64,000 bases of DNA from Acanthornis magna (taxonomy: Eukaryota > Chordata > Aves > Passeriformes > Acanthizidae): the NCBI GenBank assembly GCA_036785705.1, contig JAWUZG010000056.1:16040001-16104000 (forward strand), in the 5' to 3' direction. Below are positions 1 through 10,900 of the stretch, one piece after another. The notes under the pieces were generated by a model. The model saw only the letters and a list, made by a program, of their open reading frames with translations. It had not been told where the DNA came from and made no database searches. The number at the start of each line of letters is the position of its first letter. Position 1 is the stretch's first letter. The position numbers were made by a program, and so were the translations under genes.

Positions 1-1059
1 TGCATGTATTGTAGAATTCACTTTTTAAAAAATCTATTTTCTTCTTTTAGCTTCCAGGGTTTTTTTTTAAACTTCTCAGGAGTGGAGAATTCTCCTGTGG
101 ATGTAGTGAAAGGTCACGTGCCAAATTTGCAGCTCATAATTTATAGGAGCGATGTCATAGGTAAAGATGGAATATTGGCATATCCATATTCCCAGATATT
201 CTCTTATAAATAAATAAAGGAAAAACCCATCTTCTTCCATATTATGAAGCTCTTGTGCATCTGAGATTTTGTTCTCATTTCCTTGAAAGACACTTCTATG
301 CCTTTATCTCTTAGTAACAAGCCAAGTAAAGGTTATCTTGCTTATTTGGGACCCAGTTCAAACAAAGATGTTGCATAAAATGGCTCATATTGAGTTCACA
401 CGAGTCTTTTTCTCAAGTCCTGTGTAACTTGATTGGAATGGAAATGATTTGCTTTAGCAGTCAATCTGCCAACTTAACAGTTTTTCTGTGGAAAATAACT
501 TTGAGTAAAAATATCTGCGTGTTGTAGCAAAGATTGGTAGGTGGTTTTTTATATCCAGAACAGAAAATTTTGTGATCACTTTATAATACTGAGAGCTTAC
601 TTCACATGCAGCTGTCATAACTCTGAAAAAGCATTTTCATTTTGTAATATTTTTAAAATTCTACCCACCACATAAAAAAACATTTGCTGAAAATTTTTAC
701 TTGGCAAATATACCAGTTTTGAGAGGGGAAAAATGTCCAGGATTATAGCCGAATTTGCTCTAGAGCTAATTTTTTTTTTCTTGTTAATTAGATAAAATTT
801 TCTGAGCTAGAACATTGATGGTCCTGTTGCTCCTGGTCAGTGTTAAACCCTGTTCAATTTGTGATGGGCACCAAACGTGCTCCAGGAGTCTCAGGTCACC
901 AGGATGTGGAGAACTTGCTCTTTGTTGTCAGCATCACCATGGGCTGAACACACATTGACTGTCTGTATCATCCTTCTAAAGGCTGTGATTCTAACTGGGC
1001 AAAGTACAGCCCCACGTGCCCACATAGAGGGGAGAGTTTCTTTGGCTTTGAACGGAAAG

Positions 1060-1540
1060 GGATGGAGGGATGGACATGGATGGATGGATGGACAGGGATG
1101 GAGGGATGGACAGGGATGGATGGACGGACAGGGATGGATGGACAGGGATGGATGGATGGATGGACGGATGGATGGACGGATGGATGGAGGGATGGATGGA
1201 GGGATGGATGGATGGATGGATGGATGGATGGATGGATGGATGGATGGAGGGATGGATGTGTGGATGGACAGGGATGGATGGATGGATGATGGATGGACGG
1301 GTGGATGGATGGATGGATGGATGGACAGGGATGGATGGACAGGGATGGATGGATGGATGGACGGATGGATGGAGGGATGGATGGATGGAGGGATGGATGG
1401 GTGGGTGGATGGATGGATGATGGATGGACGGACGGGTGGATGGATGATGGATGGATGGATGGATGGATGGATGATGATGGATGGACGGGTGGATGGATGG
1501 ATGGACGGACGGACGAGTGGATGGATGGATGGATGGATGA
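1060..1540 (+). repeat. GGAT tetranucleotide minisatellite (about 480 bp)
   Basis: This is a tandem array of GGAT units with frequent GGAC, GGAG and GGGT variants and higher-order runs such as GGACAGGGATGGATGGAT. Because the unit is 4 bp, all frames stay open in places and give spurious WMDG repeats on the plus strand and HPSI repeats on the minus strand. These are not genes. The array is probably length-polymorphic. Confidence 0.97.
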
Positions 1541-4070
1541 CATTCCAGTTTGCCATGAGTTCTTCACTGTGTTGCGGTACATTTGGTATCATACCATGGA
1601 TCATCCACAGGTTGCCAGTGAAATGCACTTCCAGTGACCTTGTCTCATCCTTGAGGACTCTGAGAATCAGAAAAGCTCAGAAGTGCCACCACAGTTATTC
1701 GGTCTCTGTTTTTTCTTCCATTCCTTTCACATGTGGCATTGAGCCACAGCCATGCCAAGGACCTGAGCTGGTTTTCATTGCCAAGGCTGCGTGAAAACCA
1801 TAAACCTTGAGACCTAAGTTCTTCCCAGTCCCAGGTGATTCTTAAGGAATTTTTAGAAGTGAAGGCTGTTTATTATTTCACAAAGACACAGTATTTTCTG
1901 TCTGTACATTTCTGTCAGTGAAGTAGCCCTTCTGGTCATTAATGCAGATTACGAACACAGTTAATCTTTTGGAAAAGAAGAAAAAATAAAAAGAATTTTT
2001 CTTTCCTCTTAGATTTTTACCATCAGGGGAATGGATAAAAAAGACCTGGTCTGCTTGGGTACTGAATTTCTCCTCTTTGTTCCAGAGCTGTGTCTTCTCT
2101 GATGTCCTCACTAATCTTCAGGTTCTGAGAATGTGAAGTAACTTCAGGAATACAGAATTTCTTTGGAGTAGAACTGAAGGATATATCTGCTTGAAAAGCT
2201 TTGTCTTGTGAGCTGTTGGATCTCTGCTAAGAGTCAATCTAGATCATGTGTGGTCTTTTATCCTGGCCCGAGGAGGGCTTTTGCAGAGGTGCCACTGACA
2301 GCTTGCACACACCTGTAAAGTGCTTGGAGTTGCCAGGAAGGGATCAAGACAGAACTGTGAAAAGCCACACCTGTAAATGGTTCCCTTTTTCTTGAGGGCT
2401 TGGCTGATGGGGGGAGCTTTTTGCGTGTCTGAGGATAAAAGAATCTTTGAGCTTGGCCTTGCACAAGTCTGAATACGCTGCAATTGCAGAGTGCACCAGA
2501 GGCTGCAATAACAAACTCTCTGTGCAAACCTCTCCTGTTGGGTTTGTTTGTGAGAGACCCCCAGTGAGGAGTATCCAACTGGCTCCTGAAAACACCTCCT
2601 GCAGTTTCAGGCCAGTGTCCTGCGTTGATGCTGTAGCCTCTTCCTTAAGGAAGGAGATTTCTGCTGCCTCTGCCCCCACTCTGGCTTTTCTATAATGTCC
2701 CCATGCCAGCCTGTTCACCTGCACCAGCCGCAGCTTGGCCCTGTGGGAAATGCCCACCTTGGGAAAGCTGTCAGTGCACCCTGAGCATGTTCCTGCTGAA
2801 GCTGTGCACTCTTGGTGGTGTTTCTGGCCTGTGCTTCCTCTTCAGTGTGGCAGCAGGATCTGTCCCAGGCAGTCTTTCCCTAGTCAGAGCTCCTCAGTTC
2901 CCAGCTGTATGGAAAGGGCAGTGATTTCAGAGTGTTTGTCAAGGCATCGTGGCTTGCCTTGCCCTCACCTTTGAGATGACACAGGGCAATACAACAGTCG
3001 GGGTTTCACCTTCTCCTAGGAAGGAGCTGAAGGATTAGCTCCATATCATTTCTCTCCTCTTTTCTTTACCATTCTTTACATTGGCTTTGTATAGATGCAT
3101 AGAAATCAGCAAGTTTAGAAAGAAAACTCTGATGTAATTATCTGTTTAGTTGACAAAATACCTAAAAGACATCCAATTTCCGTCGCTGATATTTCATTTA
3201 GACACAAGAGCGGTATGCCTTTATTTAGGTTTGCTGTTGCATTCTAAATAATAACCACCCCTTTAAATTCTAAATATCCTTGGAAATTCTTTCTCCTTTT
3301 ATGTAGCTGTAGGCAAAAGAAAATTTCCAACAACCTGGGAAACGAACTTTTGTTAAAGTTCTGTAGCATGACTAAGCATTGCCTTGACATTTAGTCATGT
3401 GTATTTCTTTTTTTTCTGCCTTTTAGTATCTAAAGTACTCCCTTAGAAGCATAAATCTTACATGTTAGATATGTTTCAAGATCCTACATTACTGTCAAAG
3501 GTATATTTTAATTCTGATCGTAGTGTTATCTGACATACTGATTTGTAAATATCCGTAGAAATACATTTATTTCAGCTTCCTTGAGATATTGCAGTAAATT
3601 CTTTCCAAAGCTAATCTAGCACTTGAGCTTTTTGAAACGATGGTAGAATCAGCAGTGGTTGCTGTGCAAAGCTGAAAATGGTGGGAATGGCATATGCTGT
3701 TTTTATTTCCACTTGAATCTGTCACGCTAAAGCCCAAAGTAAACAAATTGAGCAACTAATGCGCATAGAAATGCTATTGTTGGGTTTACTTACAATATGC
3801 CCCCTGCCCAAGGTTCTTCATGTAAATGTTTTCCTTCAGTAAATTTTATCTGCTCTTCTCATGCCTCACGAATCAATGGTTTGTTGCAAACACAATTTTC
3901 AGTTTACTTCTAATTGTGTGACGTCTCTTGGGTTTTATGATGTCACTTGAGGCATCAATATTTATTTACTACAATCCTGATTTTTGCTTAATCTTACATG
4001 GCTTAGCTGCCTGCCCACAATTATTCCAGAACTGAGTATAACTGTTCAGTTTCTCCGAAGCGAACCACCA

Positions 4071-4093
4071 AAAAAAAAAAAAAAAAAAAAAAA
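4071..4093 (+). repeat. Poly-A run of 23 nt
   Basis: An uninterrupted A run after GCGAACCACC. No retroposed sequence is recognisable to its left, so it is listed only as a homopolymer. Confidence 0.9.
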
Positions 4094-7000
4094 GATTTAT
4101 GGCATCAATGCTTATAATTTATTCCTTGAGTAGTAATAAGTACATGGAGTACTTTCCAGCCACGTGTGTTCATTGTTTCAGCTGATGTGATTTATATAGT
4201 GAAATATGAGTCTGGCTCATGTAATTGAATGCTGTGTCTTGGGCTGCAGGACAGTAAATGAGATTAAGCTGTATTATGTCTCTGAAGGCAGAATATCCAG
4301 TTGGTATCATGGGTGGGTTGTAACATTTCACTTCAGAAAAAAAGTTGCATCAAAAGTAAACACTTTCTGACTAAACAAGAAGTAGGCTAATGTGCGTTGG
4401 CAGGGTTTGTTATCATCAAATCTAATTAAATTATGATTCATATAATTGAGAGCTTATATTTGCATTGGTGTCTGTTTTCCAAAGGACTGTTTTGAACATG
4501 CTTTCACGTCTGTTTTAAGGAATTAGAGTTAAATAAAACTCTTCCTTCGGAAGTAAAAGCAGTCGTATTTTTACACTTATGTAGAATTTTATATTCTGTT
4601 CCCATTTTCAGTTTGAAAATATTTTTAAACACAAAGTATTGTCTTAGGGGAAGATCTATAGTGGGTAGGGTAGAAACAATTTCTGTGTTATATGAAATAG
4701 TAAGTGGAATTTATGGGGTTATTAAGGCCTCAGTTTGGCAAAAGGCTGTGTGGTTGCATCATCCTGTGCTCATTATCTTTTTCTGGCTCCTGACCTTGCT
4801 CTAAGAAATACCACACGTTTAGTTATCCTTTACTCTTAACTGGTGATTTGATTTTCTGATTAGATTATTAAAAGGAAAAAGGCTTGAAGTTTCATACTAA
4901 AAATGAATATTCTGCACTCTTATTGCAGCCCCAGCATATGATCCTTCAGATAATCAATACAGACACTCCAGTGTTTGCTCAATGTTCAGTGCCAGCTCTT
5001 TATCCCAGAGGGCTGCTACTGGATTCATACCCATAGCATTCCACGCTTAAGATATATTTTTGTTGTTGTTTCTCCCATTTTTAATATATTCTAAATTCTC
5101 CTTTTAAGAAGTGCTCAGCCTTTTGTCAGAAGAAATGCTTTAACTCTGCCCTGCTGCCGCCTGATACTGTGCAGAGCGGACAGTGGCAGGCAGTTTGTTG
5201 TTTTTGACAGCACCACTAAAAGCATGAAATGTTTCTGAAGGATTGGCAGAGCCTTGGAGTAAGGGCTCAGGAAATGACTGGATTGGGTGTGGAAGAAAGA
5301 CACTGTCCAGATTTAACACACGGGCTACCGAAATACTTGAGCCAGAGGACAGGAAATGGTATCATAGGATGGCCCAAAGTGCTGCACAGAAGCTCATTGT
5401 TTGTACAGAGTGGGATTGTTGTGCAGCTGAAACGCTGCTCCGAGCTCCTCAGCCCTGCCATGGGAAGGTAATGCTGACAGCCCCAGTGAGCAATAAAATG
5501 CTATTTGCTATTAAAGTAAAGTCCAGACTTTACTTCTGTTATAACAGTAAGTTCTTTAAATGTTCTGGCATTTTTGCGGAAAATGGGAGGTAACAAAGTT
5601 TCAGATATAATTGGGTGAAAATGATGCCATTTTCTAATATTTTTCCTCCCTAGTGTCTGTTTGCAAATCCATTTAATTTTTATCCTGTCCGTTGTGTAGG
5701 ATGTCTCTGGCACTCTGATGCTCTGCAGGCAAGCTGTAGCTCATGCTGCACTCATTTATAATGGATAGGAATTGATGCATGACTGTGTTAACAAAATCAT
5801 GATTCTACGAAAACTGTCTCAGTTTCAGGAACCTTAAGGGTAGCACAGAACTAAATTTCTCCTTTTGGCTTGTTGGTTTTTCCATGTGACCCAGCTGTAG
5901 AGAGTTTTCTCCTACCAGTCAAGAGTATATTTAGCTCTAGTGTGTATTCTGAGCTCCAGCCCAACTTTTCAACTACTCCGACTAAATTTTATCACTAACC
6001 TAGAAGCATCCGAATAAATTCTGCTGTTTTCTGCTGAGGAATGTAGATCCTTTAATCACAAAATGAGTTTTTGCTGTGGTTTCTAATACAGAAGGAAGAA
6101 TGCTGACATTAAAAACTTTATTTTCTGCTGTGTTCCTTCTTTCCCTCATAACTTCTGAGTTAAAAGTCATATTCCCACACCTCCTATACAAATGCTTCAG
6201 GAAAGTACTAAATTAGAATAACTCCTCCTTGCTCTATTAACCTTGGAAAACTCAAGGGACACATCAGATCATCCATGTATGGTCAGGCTTCTGGCACAGA
6301 AGGAAGTCCACACAGTGAGTAAATCCAGAGGAGGCTTCCTCACCAGCATCGTGGTGAATTCCCATCGAGCTTCTCAGTGTGCCCTGGCTGAGGATCTTGG
6401 TAGTACCAGGCACCTTCAGGAAGGTTTGTGTCCTTGCTCATTCGTGTTGCTGTTCTTCCTTCTTGCTGTGCTTTTAAAGACATGTAGAATGTTGCTAAAG
6501 AAGGTAGAATGTGACACTGACAACTTTCTTATTTTAATTGCTTTTAGATTAATATGTATTTAATGCAATAAAATTGGATTGGGCATAGGGGCCTATTCAA
6601 ATTAGAATAATAATGCAAAATTCATGCCAGCGTGGCGCTACGGGCGATTAGGAGAGAATTTCCCACACAGTGAACTTTGTCTCATAGACTTTTCCCTGAC
6701 TGTGGCTATAAAAGCTGCTTTCAGAACTGCAGTGTTAGTGCAAACAGAATCTTACTATGAATTGTGTTTATTTATATACACACACACAGGTTCTGTAGGG
6801 TGAACTATGGGGTTCCCTGTTGCAAAATTCTCTTTAACAACTTTTTTTCTGTTTGCAGCTGAATAAGGTTTGTGTATTTTGGGAATTGTTGCTATAAATA
6901 CGATTCTGTGATTGGAATGTGGCTTTAAATTTTTTTCTGAGAAATGTATTTTGGTTAACATGATTGGTGCTTCTGTCAGGATGGGAAAATAGAATACTGG

Positions 7001-7746
7001 GCACTTCACTGATTTACTGCCTTGGTTCTGAGTGTAAGCTGGGGCCTCTGCCTTGAGCATATTCAGCTTTGGGAGATTTCACTGCTGAATCCTGGACCTG
7101 TAGGCTTTGGCTTGTCTAATTCCACTTAAAATGAGTACCAGGAGTAAGGCACAGAAAGACTCTGTTAAATAAATCTATGGGCATAAGTGATGTGTAGATC
7201 TGCAATGAATTTGAAGGGAAAGGATTTGTTCCCTTCGTTGTTGCAAAATATAATAATCGGACAGTAAATATTGATACTGAAAGTAGTCCTACAGATCTTG
7301 GCGGTATATGCAGAATAAATCTTAGAAATAGGGACTTTAAGAACTGATCTTTTATTCTCACAGGCACCAATTCAGTGTAGTCCATGCGCTGGCAGGGTGG
7401 GGACCAAGTGGAGTTGTGCAAAACCCTCACTTTTCTGCAGGCTCAGCCTGGAGGAGCTTCAAAGGGCAAAATAGACACAACGGATGTTATTAGAAATAGT
7501 TCTTTGGCAATCTGCTCTTCTCAGCGTTTAAGCTGCCACAGCATGCCCTTGAAGTGATATTCCCTTTACATATTGATCCTCTGGTGAGAGTGGTTTGTGT
7601 TTGTTCGATTGGTCAATACTCAGCCTCTTGTGGGAAGTTTATTGGAAGTTTTGCAAAATAAGTATTTCATGACTGGTACATGAGCACCAAAATTTTGTAC
7701 TGTCCTTCTCCTCAGTCTTACGGTCCATTTGCTTTTCCTTTTTCAG

Positions 7747-7937
7747 GAAATGGGTTTGTGAATTCCCGAGCTTCACCAAGTCTACTTGGTACTGGTGGTG
7801 GTGGCAATGGCCTAGGCAAAGTCATGCCTACAAAGTCTCCACCTCCACCAGGAGGAGGAAATCTTGGCATGAACAACCGCAAACCCGACCTCCGTGTCGT
7901 CATCCCACCCTCCAGCAAGGGCATGATGCCACCACTG
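7747..7937 (+). CDS. MEF2A: MEF2A coding exon ([10 protein letters not shown]...GMMPPL)
   Basis: The acceptor is a pyrimidine-rich tract ending TTTTTCAG at 7746 and the donor is GTGAGT at 7938. The exon is 191 nt. The first two bases (GA) complete a codon begun in the previous exon, probably Gly. It then encodes 63 residues, including a Gly-rich stretch ([10 protein letters not shown]), a Pro/Gly stretch ([11 protein letters not shown]) and the MEF2-wide segment [20 protein letters not shown]. It ends in phase 0 on CTG, so the 24-nt exon that follows can be included or skipped without a frame change. No start codon belongs here: a methionine at 7680 in the same frame lies inside the intron. 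Confidence 0.95.
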
Positions 7938-10900
7938 GTGAGTTAAAACATTTTCTGGGTCTGGCTTTATGAAAATGGAGTGTTTTGCCCCATATGCACA
8001 GGGAGAAACTGTCTCACCTTTTACCATAGGGTACAGGAATAAAGGGGTGTTTGTATTCTGAAATGTCACTGGTGAAAATCAACAGTACAAATTATGTCCT
8101 GGGGAGAAGTTTAATTTGTAAGCAATTTTTTGAAGTGTGAAATAGCAGTCTGACTTAAACGTGGTAAGAACACAGTCCTAGCTAGAGACAGTGACGGGGA
8201 CTTGGGTGTTTTGATCTGACATCCCACTGATGTGGTACTGAGAAATCCGGTGGTTTGGAGGATGTGGGTTTTAAAAAGGGTTATCCATTATTCTGTGGAG
8301 GAACAGCTGATCTTATTGGTGATGTGAACTCTATTAACGTGCCCTAAAGCACATTTTGTACCTGCTTTTCCTGGGTCGTAATGGCTGTGGGATGTGAAGT
8401 GCAGCTTCCGTGGTGAGGAAGGGCTGAGAGCAGCACTTGTTTGATGTGGCCCTTCGGAACGTGACCTTGGGTGTCCTACGGTGCTGTCGTGTCCTCAGCG
8501 AGGCCATCAAAGACAATGAGTGCTCTGCAGTGCTGCTCTGCACTTTGGCATCTGGGCAGCAATGTTTGTCCAGCCCAGGCTGGGAATAGCACACGAGTTT
8601 CGTGTCAGCCATGAGACAGCCACAGCCCTGAGCCCAGAACAGGTCTTGCAGGAAGTGTTATTCTGCTTTTCCTTTAATTTACTCGGCCAAATCCTTTGGT
8701 CTTAGTCTTTGCTGCCATGTAGAAATTTTCAGTGTCTCTGTGGATGTTTTCTGTGTATGGAAGAATGGGACATAACCAGGAGCAGGATATAAACAACAGA
8801 AGTACTCTCTGTATAATTCCTATTTGTTTTTAAGCTACCACAAGTGCTTACATTTGTTACTGGTACTCATGATGAATAGTACCAAATTAATCCAAGTAAC
8901 AAAAGCTATAATTAGCCTCAGAGTAATGATTCTTGAAAAAAAAAAAAAAAGATTTTTCTAGGAATACTGAAGTGTAGGAGAGATAGGAAGTATGCTGGCT
9001 GATTATTAAAGAGAAAATTACGCTTTAATTAGAAATAGAAACAGTAATGCAGTTCTGATGTTAGTGGTGCACAGCACCTATTTCCTATTGTGCTGTGAAG
9101 AACAACAGCGAGTTCAGCTTTGGGTTTGTCTGTGTTTTTGAGGGAATTAGGAGATTCCAGAGCGGAGGTGCTGGCATGGAATGGTGGCTGTGTGTGACAA
9201 GTACTTTGCTGCTGAGCTGGTTTATTGGATCAGTGCAGGCAGAGGCTGCCGTGCTGCACATCCACGTGTGCAGTGTGTCCTTGGGGTCACCAAGCTCCTG
9301 CTGCACCAATTTCCCCAAAGCCGCCGTTCTCGCAGTACAGCAGCTTTTATGTGACACGAATTTCATCAACTGTTACATTTCTAGCAGTATTATCTACAGA
9401 ATCAGGTGGCAAATCCACATGATTAATTAAAATGAATCAAAATCCTGAAGCACAAACGTGACTTTTTCTTTCATTTGAAAGCAATGCTATTTTTAGTAAC
9501 TGTGTTATCCCTCTTGTTTGCTGAGTACAGTCGGAGGAGGATGAATTGGAGTTGGTGAGTTTGGGCTGCTGTTTGCTGAGAGACAGCAAGATGCTGGAAA
9601 TGTCTTTCACTACAGCTTTTTAACTGTAGTTTCATTACATATTTTAAATAATTCCAGTGTTCCCTTGGTAGCAGATAAAAATACATTTGTTTTATCAAAC
9701 TCAAAACCCAACTAATTCAAGTTGAAAACACATCCAAAGTCAGCGCTTGCCATTTGTAAACTTCTATTTTTTTTTCTTGAAAATGTTTCTGTTTTTCTTG
9801 GAGGGAACATTGGAAAAGAGCCTTACAAAGTAACTGTCCATGTGTATAGGATTTGTACTGCTTTCTAAATAAAATATAAATAATCCTTTCCCATCCTCTA
9901 AATTATTGGAATATTTTTAGCAAGTGGCTTCACTTGTGAAGTTCTTCAGATTGTAACACCAGCCCTGTGTTACTTCTCCTCCTCTCAAGGAGATGACATC
10001 ATTGCTGGTGAGGTCACCTTTTTGGAGGTTAGAATTATTTCATCCTGCGTGAGATTATCAAACCACAGGGGTGTTCCCTGTTTACCAAAAGGAACAGAGA
10101 ATTGCAAATGAATAATTCTACCTTTTTTTCCAGTGGAAAGATATTCTGCTTTTAAAAGGAAACTCTTGGGATTTGTGTGTTTTCTATTTTTTTTCCCCAA
10201 AGGTTTTAACATTTGGCATTCTGTCTGGAAAATTAATGTAAGGCTAAAATAATTCGTAACTTATTTTTAGAGCAATTTGCAAATTGTTTGGCTGCTGTGG
10301 CACAAACCAGGCAAAAGATGCTGTGTCAGATCACAGAAAAATTGATCTATGGCAGACCTTGATTTGTTGTTGAACATGGACCTGTTGCTAATATGAGGCT
10401 CTAATTGCATGAAAGCATGGAAAATGTAGTGATTTAGATAAATTTCTTGATGAATGCATGCTGCTGGTTGATTTTTACCTTAAACATGAAAATGAGATTT
10501 AAAAAGTAAGGGAAAATGGTTCTCGAAATTCAATATTGAAGTTATTAAGGGTTATTGGGATGTCTTAGTTACACAACTCTCACACTTTCCTCTCACCTTC
10601 AGAGAGGAGTGTCTGCTTTTCAGTGCAAGAGCAGAAGCTCAGTGTAAGCCAAATAAACTAAACCCACCGAGCCAGGATATCACTGCGGTTGGGATTAAAG
10701 CCAAAGCCTTGCCCCGAGGGGTTCCCCCTGCCCAGGGCTCTGCTCTGTGCGGGGTGGGCGATGGAGGCGATGGAGCCTCTCTGTGCAGATCCCTGTGCAG
10801 ATCCCCGTGCAGATCCCCGTGCTGATCCCTGTGCAGATCCCTGTGCAGATCCCTGTGCAGATCCCTGTGCTGATCCCTGTGCAGATCCCCGTGCAGCGTG

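Larger units (their letters stand above)
1..7746 (+). other. MEF2A intron (5' end outside window)
   Basis: There is no exon of MEF2A or any other gene that I can support here. The preceding MEF2A exon (encoding the segment before [11 protein letters not shown]) was looked for and not seen. The stretch holds a GGAT minisatellite (1060-1540), a 23-nt poly-A run (4071-4093) and AT-rich blocks at about 3.86-4.02 and 4.38-4.48 kb with several TAAT, TTTATT and TGACGTC-like motifs. Those blocks could be conserved noncoding elements, but conservation cannot be judged from one sequence. Confidence 0.75.

Noticed and set aside
877..1794. Open frames of up to 305 codons on both strands made of WMDG or HPSI repeats
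   Set aside because: They are produced by the GGAT tetranucleotide array, which keeps several frames open at once. There is no splice context and no family resemblance.
4925..5045. TTATTGCAG followed by an open stretch, considered as the missing upstream MEF2A exon
   Set aside because: The translation does not resemble any MEF2A segment, and no matching donor gives the required phase with the exon at 7747.
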